Source: Lachnospiraceae bacterium (lineage in GTDB: Bacteria; Bacillota; Clostridia; Lachnospirales; Anaerotignaceae). Taken from it: a DNA stretch of 64,000 nt. The notes below the pieces were generated by a model. It was given only the letters and a program-made list of their open reading frames with translations, had not been told where the DNA came from and did no database searches. Position 1 is the stretch's first letter; every line of letters starts with the position of its first letter. The position numbers and the translations under genes are program-made. The DNA is taken from the NCBI GenBank assembly GCA_003543235.1, contig DPJA01000038.1:378231-442230 (forward strand), written 5' to 3'. This document shows, piece after piece, positions 51,589 through 59,923 of the stretch.

Positions 51589-52902
51589 GTGTTAAATGAA
51601 GCTGATGTTGTAATTGTTGGAACAGGTGCAGCAGGATTATTTTGTGCTTTAAATATTCCTAAGCATATTAAAATCACTATTATTACAAAAAATCAAGCTG
51701 AAGATAGTAATTCCTTTTTAGCTCAAGGAGGAATTTCCGTACTAAAGAATAATAATGATTATGAAAGCTATTTTGAAGATACAATGAAAGCAGGTCAATA
51801 CAAAAATAACAGTAAATCTGTTGAAGTACTTATCCGTTCCTCCAGAAGTATTATTGAGGATTTAGTTAAGCTTGGCGTGGATTTTGAACGAAACGGCGAG
51901 GATTTTTCTTATACCAGAGAAGGTGCTCACTCAGTAAATAGGATTTTACACCACAAAGATATTACCGGAAAAGAGATCACTGGAAAACTGCTTCAAGAAG
52001 CAAGAAAAAGAGAAAACATTACCATTGTTCCTTATACCACCATGATTGATATATTGGAAAACAATAATGTCTGCACAGGTGTTGTTGTAAAAACAAAAGA
52101 TGGAGCAATTTATAATATTTCTTCTAGTGCAGTTGTATGGGCAACAGGCGGTATAGGTGGTTTATTTGAACATTCCACCAATATGAAGCATATTACCGGA
52201 GATTCCGTAGCTATAGCTATCAAACATAAAATAGATTTGCTTGATATGAATTATATTCAATTTCATCCCACAACTCTGTATTCAAAGAAAAAAGATAGAA
52301 GTTTTTTAATTTCCGAAGCTGTTAGAGGAGAAGGAGCAATACTACTCAATGAAAAAGGTCAGCGTTTCGTTGATGAATTACAGCCTAGAGATGTAGTAAG
52401 TGAAGCAATATACAAACAACTGAAAAAGTATAATACGGAATATGTGTATTTATCCTTGCGTCATATGCCTAAAGATAAAATTGAAGAAAGATTTCCGAAT
52501 ATTTATGAAAAGTGCTTGGAAGAAGGCTTTGATTTATCAACCGATCTTCTACCAGTTACACCTGCCCAGCATTATTTTATGGGTGGTGTAAAAATTAACA
52601 TAGATTGTGAAACTTCTATGAAAAATTTATATGCCGTTGGTGAGACAAGCTGTAACGGTGTTCATGGTGCTAACCGATTAGCAAGCAATTCTCTTTTGGA
52701 GTCTTTGGTGTTTTCAAAAAGAGCAGCACATATTATAGGCATAACCCTTAAAAATATTAAGCCAGAAAATAAAATTTCACCATACAAGGGGAATCTATAT
52801 AAAGATATGGACCGTCTACAAGAAGAATATCATCATTTGGTCTTAAATGAAACTAGAAAAGGAAGTGTTAATAATGCTGAATTGTGTATGCATGAAAGTT
52901 AA
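51589..52902 (+). CDS. nadB: L-aspartate oxidase
   Basis: A 437-residue flavoprotein with the FAD motif VIVGTGAAGLFCAL at the N-terminus, SFLAQGGISV, the HHKDITGKEITGKLL segment, AVRGEGAILLNEKGQRFV and QPRDVVSEAIY. It oxidises aspartate to iminoaspartate (with fumarate as likely acceptor in an anaerobe) for NadA. It is shorter than the 530-540 residue enterobacterial form, lacking part of the C-terminal helical domain, which is common in clostridial NadB. It starts with GTG after GAAGG. Confidence 0.95.
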   Translation: MLNEADVVIVGTGAAGLFCALNIPKHIKITIITKNQAEDSNSFLAQGGISVLKNNNDYESYFEDTMKAGQYKNNSKSVEVLIRSSRSIIEDLVKLGVDFERNGEDFSYTREGAHSVNRILHHKDITGKEITGKLLQEARKRENITIVPYTTMIDILENNNVCTGVVVKTKDGAIYNISSSAVVWATGGIGGLFEHSTNMKHITGDSVAIAIKHKIDLLDMNYIQFHPTTLYSKKKDRSFLISEAVRGEGAILLNEKGQRFVDELQPRDVVSEAIYKQLKKYNTEYVYLSLRHMPKDKIEERFPNIYEKCLEEGFDLSTDLLPVTPAQHYFMGGVKINIDCETSMKNLYAVGETSCNGVHGANRLASNSLLESLVFSKRAAHIIGITLKNIKPENKISPYKGNLYKDMDRLQEEYHHLVLNETRKGSVNNAELCMHES

Positions 52903-53731
52903 TGTAGAGGACTATATTAAGTCTGCCCTTAAAGAGGATATTACCAGTGAAGATATTACAACAAATGCCATTGTACCTCCTCTAAGACAAGGTTATGCAC
53001 ATTTAATTTGCAAACAAACTGGTGTTATTGCAGGTCTGGATATATTTAGTCACACTTTCAATTTAATAGATTCTTCAGCTCACTTTGAAACAGACTATAA
53101 AGATGGTGATTTCATTGAAAAGGGAACACAGGTTGGCACTATATATGGTAATATGCAATCAATATTATCTGGCGAACGTACAGCATTAAATTTTTTGCAA
53201 CGTATGAGTGGAATTGCAACTTACACAAGAGAATTTGTTGAAGAGCTTAAACCTTATAAAACTAAATTGCTAGATAGTAGAAAAACAACTCCCAATATGC
53301 GTATTTTTGAAAAATATGCCGTAAAGATTGGCGGAGGATATAATCACAGATACAATTTGTCTGATGGTATTCTTATTAAAGATAACCATATTACAGCAGC
53401 TGGCAGTGTTGCCGAGGCAATAAGACTAGCAAAAGATTATGCACCATTTGTTCGTAAAATTGAAGTTGAGGTCGAAACGTTGAAAATGCTTGATGAAGCA
53501 TTAGAAGCTGGTGCAGATATTATTATGCTAGATAATATGGATAATGAAACACTTAAGATAGCGGTATCCCGCATTGGTAACAGAGCAAAAACAGAATGTT
53601 CTGGCAATGTAACCAAGGATAGACTAAAGGACCTTGGTGAAATTGGCGTTGATTATGTTTCCTGTGGAGCGCTTACTCATTCCGCTCCAATTTTGGATTT
53701 TTCTCTTAAAAACCTAAGAGCCTTAAATTGA
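52874..53731 (+). CDS. nadC: Nicotinate-nucleotide pyrophosphorylase (carboxylating)
   Basis: A 285-residue quinolinate phosphoribosyltransferase with LNFLQRMSGIAT, LLDSRKTTPNMR, VKIGGGYNHRYNLSDGILIKDNH and IEVEVETLKMLDEAL. It makes nicotinate mononucleotide from quinolinate and PRPP. The ATG at 52874 has GGAAG eight bases upstream and lies inside the end of nadB, giving a 29-base overlap; a further ATG at 52892 would begin MKVNVEDYIKSAL but has no ribosome binding site. Confidence 0.95.
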   Translation: MLNCVCMKVNVEDYIKSALKEDITSEDITTNAIVPPLRQGYAHLICKQTGVIAGLDIFSHTFNLIDSSAHFETDYKDGDFIEKGTQVGTIYGNMQSILSGERTALNFLQRMSGIATYTREFVEELKPYKTKLLDSRKTTPNMRIFEKYAVKIGGGYNHRYNLSDGILIKDNHITAAGSVAEAIRLAKDYAPFVRKIEVEVETLKMLDEALEAGADIIMLDNMDNETLKIAVSRIGNRAKTECSGNVTKDRLKDLGEIGVDYVSCGALTHSAPILDFSLKNLRALN

Positions 53732-53746
53732 AAATTCTAATATTAT

Positions 53747-53768
53747 ACCCATATCACCTTATATGAGT
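53747..53768 (+). terminator. Weak terminator of nadABC
   Basis: An 8-bp stem ACCCATAT/ATATGAGT (one G-U pair) with a six-base loop is followed by TTTATT, 15 bases after the nadC stop. It runs into the -35 of the next promoter. Confidence 0.5.
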
Positions 53769-53772
53769 TTTA

Positions 53773-53800
53773 TTGACATATAAAAAACTTACTGTATAAT
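53773..53800 (+). promoter_or_regulatory. SigmaA promoter of the DUF898-like gene
   Basis: Consensus TTGACA (53773-53778) and TATAAT (53795-53800) are 16 bases apart. The leader of about 95 bases contains two hairpin-forming segments (AGGATTT/AAATCCT around 53817-53850 and CATTAT/ATAATG around 53862-53876). Confidence 0.82.
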
Positions 53801-53902
53801 ATTAAATGACTATGTAAGGATTTTATACCATGAAATACAAATCCTCCATCACATTATAGCATTATGTACAATAATGTCAATTAAAAGGAGGAGTTTTGTA
53901 AA

Positions 53903-54208
53903 ATGAAAGATTCATATTTTGATGGTGGTTTGCTACAACTTATATGTTATAGCTTACTTGGGTGGTTTGTTACCGTCCTTACCCTTGGTATTTGCTACCC
54001 ATGGGCGATGTGCATGATTTATAACTGGGAAACAAAACACACGGTAGTAAATGGACAAAGGCTTAAATTTAATGGCACAGCAATGCAGTTATTTGGGAAT
54101 TATATTAAGTGGTTATTATTAACATTCATTACCCTTGGTATTTATGGCTTTTGGCTCGGCATTGCAATTAAGAAGTGGAAAGTAATGCACACAGAATTTG
54201 AAAACTAA
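53903..54208 (+). CDS. DUF898-like small membrane protein
   Basis: A 101-residue protein with two hydrophobic segments (about 8-32 and 62-84), each ending in a TLGI-[CY]-x-PW/FW pattern: VLTLGICYPWAMCMIYNWE and ITLGIYGFWLGIAIKKW. The repeated TLGIY-x-FW-K layout is that of DUF898 (YjgN-like) membrane proteins, here half the usual length. Function is unknown. A strong GGAGGAG site precedes the ATG and it has its own consensus promoter. Confidence 0.75.
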   Translation: MKDSYFDGGLLQLICYSLLGWFVTVLTLGICYPWAMCMIYNWETKHTVVNGQRLKFNGTAMQLFGNYIKWLLLTFITLGIYGFWLGIAIKKWKVMHTEFEN

Positions 54209-54294
54209 GTAATAACAATATCCTTTTATTCTACCCTAGCCTTACCAATGGCTAAATAAAAAAGTTTGTGAGATAGCACACAGCCCCAAGATTG

Positions 54295-54719
54295 TGAACC
54301 GCTCCCCTTATGGTAGACAGTTAAAATAAATAAACTGTTTGCTTTAAGGCGGAGCATTTTTTATGCCACAAAAAGGAAAGACATATGTATACTAAGGCAT
54401 ATCCGATTACGCAATTATGTGTTATTGCCAGTATACAACGTTCCTCATATTACAAATGGCTTAACAGAAAAGAAAGTCATAATGAACAGCTCAATAAGAA
54501 CATTCTTCCTCTTATCAAGGATGTATACGAAGAGAAAAATGGTATTTTAGGATATCGGCAGATGACAATTAAGTTGAATTGTGAGCACGGGTTCCATTTA
54601 AACAAAAAGAGAATCTATAGGCTTCAGATAGCATAAAAATGACGTCAATCATAAATAATGATTGACGCCATCAAAGACTTTCTATTATTTCCTCTGTCTA
54701 CTTGACAAGGAGCGGTTCA
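54295..54719 (+). mobile_element. Deleted IS3-family insertion sequence with both terminal repeats
   Basis: The left end TGAACCGCTCCCCTTATGG and the reversed right end TGAACCGCTCCTTGTCAAG, both continuing to GTAGACAG, form 26-base terminal inverted repeats (54295-54320 and 54694-54719) agreeing at about 20 positions. Between them only 373 bases remain: a short ATG frame starting MPQKGK, the N-terminal part of an IS3-type transposase, and a strong hairpin (about 54640-54670). It is an internally deleted copy that could be moved only by an intact relative. No target duplication is visible. Confidence 0.8.
54385..54636 (+). pseudogene. IS3-family transposase OrfB, N-terminal fragment
   Basis: An 83-residue frame with the HTH_21-type start of IS3 OrfB: CVIASIQRSSYYKWLNRKES, then IKDVYEEKNGILGYRQMTIKL and NKKRIYRL. 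The DDE catalytic domain that should follow is missing; the frame ends at TAA inside the deleted element. OrfA is also missing. Confidence 0.82.
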
Positions 54720-54747
54720 TTCTCTGCAGGCCTTTGACATATCACAC

Positions 54748-55467
54748 CTATTTGCTTAAAACAACCGTCTTTGTAGCACTATCATATACTACTGTAACCC
54801 CTACTAGGTCACACAATTCTCTAATGGTAACATAGTTTGTTCCGCCAACATTAAAACCCTCTAATGTCTTTGCAGTGCCGTTAACAGTAAGCTTAATTAT
54901 TGTCTTGTCCATTTCTTCATCGTCCTTAGTATCTCCACATATAGCAGTTGCTATTGCCTTTGCCATTTTATCTGACGAATACAACTTAACATCGTCCACA
55001 TCGTCAACAAAGCAGCATTCAATTAACATTGCTGGTGCTTTCGTGTTGTTCAAAAAATAAAGCCCTTGATTTACTTTTACCCCTCTGTTTTTATACCCCA
55101 ATTTGGAAATTTCCATGCAAACCTTTTCGGCATACTCATAAGCCTTGGTGGCTTTATTATAAACCAAAACCTCTGTGCCTGTATTTGAACCATTACCAAA
55201 ATTATCTTTTGCTCCAGCATTAAAATGTATGGATATATCCAAGTCCACGCTGTTTGAGTTACACTTCCTCACAATTCTATCCAGAACATCACTTTGACTT
55301 GTCCCATTATCAACAGTGCAGTTGTAAACCGTATGTCCTGCTTTCTGCAAAAGCGTAATCAGCTTGCTTACAACATTCCTTGCCTCTGTGCTTTCATAAA
55401 TATGCCCTACAGCACCACAAGCAACCTTTCCATCAGGGTTATGCCCTGCGTGTATATTAATTTTCAT
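54748..55467 (-). CDS. N-acetylmuramoyl-L-alanine amidase (prophage endolysin)
   Basis: A 239-residue protein with an Amidase_3 domain (about 1-175) and a C-terminal stalk (copper amine oxidase N-terminal type) domain (about 190-239, YVTIRELCDLVGVTVVYDSA). Zinc ligands are visible in INIHAGHNP, YESTEARN and DISIHFNAGA, with the catalytic Glu in MLIECCFVDD. It cleaves peptidoglycan amide bonds. No signal peptide is present, and a holin gene lies 13 bases upstream, so it is a phage lysis enzyme. No other phage genes flank it. Confidence 0.9.
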   Translation of the reverse strand: MKINIHAGHNPDGKVACGAVGHIYESTEARNVVSKLITLLQKAGHTVYNCTVDNGTSQSDVLDRIVRKCNSNSVDLDISIHFNAGAKDNFGNGSNTGTEVLVYNKATKAYEYAEKVCMEISKLGYKNRGVKVNQGLYFLNNTKAPAMLIECCFVDDVDDVKLYSSDKMAKAIATAICGDTKDDEEMDKTIIKLTVNGTAKTLEGFNVGGTNYVTIRELCDLVGVTVVYDSATKTVVLSK

Positions 55468-55480
55468 ATTTCATCCATCC

Positions 55481-55726
55481 CTATTCACTCTTATCCTTCT
55501 CTTTGGTGGTAGTGTCTGTTGTTGTGACAGAATCGTCCGTCAGTCCATTTGCCAGGAGATAGCCAACCACAGACCCTAACGCTGTTATAATAGATGTAAC
55601 CTGTACAACTGCGTTATTGTCGCAATTCATAAATGTCATAATTGCCGTTGCTAATCCCGCAAGTGCAACCCAAAATTTACGGCTTGTAATTTTTATTAAA
55701 AACAAATCGAAATCAAATTTTTTCAC
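55481..55726 (-). CDS. Putative phage holin
   Basis: An 81-residue protein with two hydrophobic helices (about residues 16-34 and 40-61), a short loop between, and a highly charged tail rich in Thr, Asp and Lys. Starting with GTG after AGGAGG, it lies directly upstream of the amidase, the classic holin-endolysin order. Holins form membrane holes that release or activate the endolysin. Confidence 0.8.
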   Translation of the reverse strand: MKKFDFDLFLIKITSRKFWVALAGLATAIMTFMNCDNNAVVQVTSIITALGSVVGYLLANGLTDDSVTTTDTTTKEKDKSE

Positions 55727-55821
55727 TTCATATCCTCCTCATCTACATATTCTCCAAATTTCATCTTTACAGCTTTTTGAAAAATCCTTAACCCTCTAAC
55801 GCCAGCATCTTGTAAATTTTC
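55723..55821 (-). pseudogene. Possible 3' remnant of a prophage gene
   Basis: A start-less frame of 32 codons ends four bases inside the holin gene and encodes a protein-like peptide ending KMKFGEYVDEEDMK. The overlap with the holin start suggests it was the preceding gene of the lysis operon, its 5' part now lost. Family unknown. Confidence 0.35.
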
Positions 55822-56095
55822 CTATCCCCCTACTACTATTAATATGCCAAACACCAACAACTTGTCCCTAGTTCCTTTATAGAATTACTGGATATTTTTT
55901 GCTCTATAAAGGCTTTTTTAAGTCCTCCACCTTGACGTTTCAGCCGTTCTACAGTTTTGTCCTGCACCGCCAAAAAAAATAATCCCTTGGAAACTTAGGA
56001 CTATTAATACTTACCGTAATTTAATGATATTTATTAAAATCATATTTTCTCATTGGTTACCTCTCCATTAATATCCACATATTTCAAACCAACTC
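55822..56095. other. Non-coding AT-rich stretch between phage remnant and tRNA-Gly
   Basis: With the remnant and the tRNA promoter, this is part of a 408-base gap. I see no gene, repeat or clear terminator here; it may be decayed prophage DNA. Confidence 0.4.
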
Positions 56096-56123
56096 TTGAC
56101 ATTTTTCATAAATTAGTTATAAT
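56096..56123 (+). promoter_or_regulatory. Promoter of tRNA-Gly
   Basis: Consensus TTGACA (56096-56101) and TATAAT (56118-56123) are 16 bases apart and end 11 bases before the tRNA 5' end. Confidence 0.85.
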
Positions 56124-56134
56124 AATATTCAAAT

Positions 56135-56205
56135 GCGGGTGTAGTTCAATGGTAGAACGTCAGCCTTCCAAGCTGAACACGTGAGTTCGATTCTCATCAC
56201 CCGCT
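56135..56205 (+). tRNA. tRNA-Gly (anticodon UCC)
   Basis: A full cloverleaf of 71 bases: acceptor GCGGGTG/CACCCGC, D arm around GTTCAATGGTAGAAC, anticodon stem TCAGC/GCTGA with loop CTTCCAA giving anticodon TCC, T arm TGAGTTCGATTCTCA and discriminator T. CCA is not encoded. It stands alone behind its own promoter. Confidence 0.95.
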
Positions 56206-56301
56206 TATTTTTATGCTTATTTTTCAGTTGTAAACTATTTCCTAACAATTCTTGCACATAATATCTTCCACTTTGGGTATCCTTAGCTTGAGGTGAATAA
56301 T

Positions 56302-56442
56302 ATGGATGAAGATAAAAAACAACCTGCAATGGATGGTGAAATAGAACTCCCTATTTCTAAATCGTACCCTGTAATTGACACTGACCTTGCAAGGGATAAC
56401 ATCGAAAACAATATGCCCGCTGCAGACCTGCAGGACCTATAA
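56302..56442 (+). CDS. Small protein, tandem paralogue 1
   Basis: A 46-residue acidic protein from the ATG at 56302, eight bases after GAGGTG. Its C-terminal half, TDLARDNIENNMPAADLQDL, is nearly repeated in the gene at 56678. The N-terminal half is charged and variable, with no signal peptide or membrane helix. Each gene has its own terminator with the same stem. I do not recognise a family. The strong ribosome binding site, the duplicated unit and the conserved C-terminus argue that it is a real gene. Confidence 0.7.
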   Translation: MDEDKKQPAMDGEIELPISKSYPVIDTDLARDNIENNMPAADLQDL

Positions 56443-56470
56443 TAACAAAATTTTTCAGACATGAATGATT

Positions 56471-56492
56471 AAGGAGCTTCTGCTCCTTTTTT
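56471..56492 (+). terminator. Terminator of small paralogue 1
   Basis: The stem AAGGAGC/GCTCCTT with loop TTCT is followed by TTTT. It is almost identical to the terminator of the second copy. Confidence 0.88.
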
Positions 56493-56677
56493 CGTATTCA
56501 GCTATAATTTTTATAGTAAATATGAGCCCTCGTTATCTTATGGATTATCAGTGGACCAAACCATTTACCCCTTTCAAAAAAAATTTGACTTTATAATCCA
56601 TATGTTTTTGTTTTTATATCATTATCCATGCACATAATATTATTTTTTTAGGATATCATAAATCTGAGGTGAAAAGT

Positions 56678-56821
56678 ATGAATAAAAAAACTAGACAACG
56701 ACCTGCAACAAACCAAAAAGAAGTAAAATCCACTTACAGTGAAAACCCTGAAATTAACACCGACCTTGCAAGGACCATCATTGAAAATAACATGACCGCT
56801 CCGGATCCGAAAGACTTATAA
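56678..56821 (+). CDS. Small protein, tandem paralogue 2
   Basis: A 47-residue protein from the ATG at 56678, after GAGGTGAAAAG. The first 20 residues are basic (MNKKTRQRPATNQKEVKST), unlike paralogue 1, while the C-terminus TDLARTIIENNMTAPDPKDL matches it at 13 of 20 positions. Upstream sequences are also similar (both have GCACATAATAT and GAGGTGAA at like spacing). Family unknown. Confidence 0.7.
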   Translation: MNKKTRQRPATNQKEVKSTYSENPEINTDLARTIIENNMTAPDPKDL

Positions 56822-56884
56822 ATCTAACGCCTATGCCCTTTTTATGGTTTTAATTTGTTGAAAATTTGCTGTGTTGGGACAATT

Positions 56885-56906
56885 AAGGAGCTTCGGCTCC
56901 TTTTTT
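56885..56906 (+). terminator. Terminator of small paralogue 2
   Basis: The stem AAGGAGC/GCTCCTT with loop TTCG is followed by TTTTC. Only one loop base differs from the terminator of paralogue 1. Confidence 0.88.
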
Positions 56907-56931
56907 CTAATGCTCATTATTGAAAAAAGAA

Positions 56932-56976
56932 AAAACCCCATAAAATCTTAGCAAAGCCTTGATTTTACAGGGTTTT
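56932..56976 (-). terminator. Terminator downstream of sbcDC
   Basis: A stem of about 16 bp (56932-56947 with 56961-56976), with AAAACCC pairing GGGTTTT at its base, is followed on the minus strand by TTTTTTC and a further T run. Part of it resembles the terminator after tRNA-Leu at 63668-63706. Confidence 0.75.
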
Positions 56977-56980
56977 AATA

Positions 56981-57026
56981 GCACTACGGGTAACAGAAAT
57001 CCAACCTGCACGTCTCCTGACACCTG
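56981..57026 (-). pseudogene. Degenerate 3' fragment of tRNA-Leu
   Basis: These 46 bases match 63714-63759, the 3' part of the intact tRNA-Leu, at 39 positions, covering the acceptor 3' strand, T arm and variable arm (GTAACAG, AACCTGCACGTCTC on the plus strand). The D arm, anticodon arm and 5' acceptor strand are missing. Both copies have the same orientation and are 6.7 kb apart. Confidence 0.75.
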
Positions 57027-57154
57027 TTTTCAAATTATTAATTTACTCTGTGCAGTCTTTTTTTCTTCTCTATTCCATATATTTTTTCAAATTTTTTAAC
57101 CCTTCTCATAATTCTGGAAGACTGAAATTACGCATTTTACTTTTTAAAGAAAAA

Positions 57155-59923
57155 TCAATATATTATCTCCACACAGCTTCCACCGAATTTTGCTTTTTTA
57201 ACTACAATCTGTTTATCTATTTTTCCTTTCAGTTCTCCAACATGAGATATAATGCCTATTAAACGCCTACCCTCTGATAGCCCTGCCAAGGTGTCTATTG
57301 CTTGTTTTAGCGATTCTTCATCAAGGGAGCCAAAACCTTCGTCAACAAACATAGTGTCAAGTTGAATTCCTCCAACGGAGCTTTGTATTTCATCAGATAA
57401 TCCAAGTGCAAGAGATAGTGAGGCCTTAAAAGATTCTCCACCTGACAATGTTTTTACACTTCGTTCAGTTCCGTTATAGTGGTCTATGACATCAAGTTCA
57501 AGGCCACTTTGACTTCTGTTGTTATCAGCTTCAACCTTGCGTTTAAATTCATATTGACCACCCGACATTACCATAAATCTTGTGTTTGCACGAGCAATAA
57601 CCCTATCGAAGTAGGTCATTTGAATATAAGTTTCAAGCATTATTCTTGCTTTACCGTTGATTTTTCCATTAGCAGTATTAGAAAGTGCACTAACCCAGTT
57701 GTATCTATTTTCAGTATCAGCAAGAGTTTTGGATTGTTTCTCTATACCTGAAAGTTCTGAATTGTTACGAGCAAGCCTTGTTGTAATTTCAGATAACAAC
57801 ATACTATGCTTACTCTTAATGGATTTTAATTCCTCGCTTTTTTCTGTAAGAGTCGTAGTATCAACCATAGTATCTGTTTTAAGCTGTTCTTCTAAAGCCT
57901 TAATCTTGCCTTCAAGTTCTTTCACTTCTGAGGAAATATTCTGGTTTTTTGTATCAGCTTCTTTCAAGGCATTATTCAAACCTTCCAGAATAGTTTCAAA
58001 GGATTTAAGGGCATTTTCCGCTTCCTTTTTGCCTCCATATTGGAGTACTTTTTTCATTTTTTCTTCATTTTCATTTAACTCTTTTATTTTAGTTGCCAAC
58101 CTGATGGTTTCTTCATTTATTTCTGTAAGTTTAGTTTCTGCTGTTTTTAGTTGCACCTCATTTTGAGGAACAATTTTCTCAAGTTCTTTACTGCGATTTA
58201 CTTTTATTTCTGTAGCCTTCATTTCCTCTGCAAGCTTATCCTGCTTTGCTACTACATCACTATTTAGAATGTGTAGTCTACTTTCAACTTCATTAAAATC
58301 ACATTCATCCATAAAAAGAGCTTTAGCCATTTTTTTGATACTGTCTTGCTTTCCGTCCATTTGCCCTTTATAGGAAATACATATTTCACTGTTTTTAACC
58401 ATATCAGTATCAGCAACCTCAAAGGCTTTTTTAGAGCTTGCAAGTTCTTCTTTGCTTGGGGCATTTTCAGTTGAATGTGCTAGTTCCGGGTGAGAGGTAG
58501 AACCACAAACCGGACATTTTTCGCCTTCCTTAAGGTCTTTTGCCAAGATACCGGCTTGTCCATCAATATATGCTTTATATTTATTTTCATATGTTAATTC
58601 TAAATCAGACCGAAGTTTTCTAGATTTTATATAGTTTTCTTTTGCAAAATTAAACTTTTTAAGTATTTTTTTACACTCTTCTATTTCTATGTTTAATTCA
58701 TTAATAGATTGCTTTTTCTCTTTTAATTTCTCAAATTTTTGTTTGACTTCAATATAAGTAACCCCTATAGTTCTAAGTTCTTCAAGTTCATTTTTCTGTT
58801 TTTCTAAATCGTCTTTTAGTTTAATTATTGTATCAGACAACTTATTTTTCTTTATCTCTTCAGAATAAAGCTTTCCTTTTTCCGTAGCTATTGAGCCTTG
58901 CAGTTGAGAAAGTTCCTCATACCTAGGCAATTCATTTTTCAGTGTAACAATATCACCAGAAGCTTTTTGCCTTTCAGGCTCTTTGGCTTTTTCAGCTTCA
59001 TATAAAGTTTTAAGCTCTGTTTGTGTAAGTGTCTTGGTTTCAAGCTCCTCTTTGGCTTTTTCTAACGCAATCTTTGCTCTTTTCTGTTCTTCTGCTTTGC
59101 CAAGGGCATTTGCAACTTCAGAAATACTTTTCTCTGTTTCAGATAAAAGTGTTTTAATATGCTCTTCATTTACTTCATCATCTGCAATAATTTTTTCAAT
59201 TACTGCAACAGTGTCGGTTATGGTAAGTTCGCCTTTTTGGGCCTTTGCCAGTTCAATTGATGATACATCGTCAGCCTTGCAAGTTGCCCCACTTATATAC
59301 TGTTTCACACTATTTCTAAGGGTTTCACATTCCTTGGATAACTCACTTGTTTCGCTTTTAAGCCTATCCTGTAAAATTTCATAATACCTTGTTCCAAATA
59401 TTTCTCTAAAAATCTTTTGCCTGTCTTCTGTTGTGGCAAGTATCAGCTTCAAGAATTCGCCTTGTGCAATCATAGCAAGCTGAGTAAACTGCCCTCTATC
59501 TATACCAAGTAATTCCCTAACAGAAGTGTTTACATCTTTAATTTTTGTTACAACTCTACCGTCAGGAAAGTGGAACTCTGCCTCAGCCTTTTGTAAAGTA
59601 AATCCATCTCCACGTTTGGCAGGCCGTTGATATTCTGGGTTACGTTTAATAAAATATCTTTTCTCCGAATATTGAAAATCAAGTTCCACAAAGGTTGGTG
59701 TGCTTTCATCTGCATATTTGCTTCGGAACATACTGGTATCCCTAACACCACCACTTGGCTCTCCATATAAAGCATAGGTAATGGCATCAAATATGGTTGT
59801 TTTACCTGCACCTGTATCCCCTGTAATCAAATATAATCCTCTGTCACCAAGCTTTTCAAGTTCAATTTCCGTTTTGCCGGCATATGGACCAAAGGCAGAA
59901 ACAGTTAACTTTATTGGTCTCAT
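57155..59923 (-). CDS. sbcC: Exonuclease subunit SbcC (Rad50-like ATPase)
   Basis: A 922-residue SMC-like ATPase with N-terminal Walker A GDTGAGKTTIFDAI, Q-loop region, long coiled coils interrupted by the zinc hook CPVCGS (about residue 480), and C-terminal signature KTLSGGESFKASLSLALGL and Walker B MFVDEGFGSLD. With SbcD it opens hairpins and trims DNA ends. The ATG at 59923 follows GGGAGGG and overlaps the sbcD stop (ATGA). It ends near the tRNA-Leu fragment. Confidence 0.96.
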   Translation of the reverse strand: MRPIKLTVSAFGPYAGKTEIELEKLGDRGLYLITGDTGAGKTTIFDAITYALYGEPSGGVRDTSMFRSKYADESTPTFVELDFQYSEKRYFIKRNPEYQRPAKRGDGFTLQKAEAEFHFPDGRVVTKIKDVNTSVRELLGIDRGQFTQLAMIAQGEFLKLILATTEDRQKIFREIFGTRYYEILQDRLKSETSELSKECETLRNSVKQYISGATCKADDVSSIELAKAQKGELTITDTVAVIEKIIADDEVNEEHIKTLLSETEKSISEVANALGKAEEQKRAKIALEKAKEELETKTLTQTELKTLYEAEKAKEPERQKASGDIVTLKNELPRYEELSQLQGSIATEKGKLYSEEIKKNKLSDTIIKLKDDLEKQKNELEELRTIGVTYIEVKQKFEKLKEKKQSINELNIEIEECKKILKKFNFAKENYIKSRKLRSDLELTYENKYKAYIDGQAGILAKDLKEGEKCPVCGSTSHPELAHSTENAPSKEELASSKKAFEVADTDMVKNSEICISYKGQMDGKQDSIKKMAKALFMDECDFNEVESRLHILNSDVVAKQDKLAEEMKATEIKVNRSKELEKIVPQNEVQLKTAETKLTEINEETIRLATKIKELNENEEKMKKVLQYGGKKEAENALKSFETILEGLNNALKEADTKNQNISSEVKELEGKIKALEEQLKTDTMVDTTTLTEKSEELKSIKSKHSMLLSEITTRLARNNSELSGIEKQSKTLADTENRYNWVSALSNTANGKINGKARIMLETYIQMTYFDRVIARANTRFMVMSGGQYEFKRKVEADNNRSQSGLELDVIDHYNGTERSVKTLSGGESFKASLSLALGLSDEIQSSVGGIQLDTMFVDEGFGSLDEESLKQAIDTLAGLSEGRRLIGIISHVGELKGKIDKQIVVKKAKFGGSCVEIIY

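Noticed and set aside
56129..56329. 66-codon minus-strand frame across tRNA-Gly
   Set aside because: It is antisense to a clear tRNA and to the start of small paralogue 1.
56250..56700. Sporulation (SigmaG or SigmaK) promoters for the tandem small genes
   Set aside because: Both units have CATAATA-like sequence matching a SigmaG -10, but no matching -35 at the right distance in either copy.
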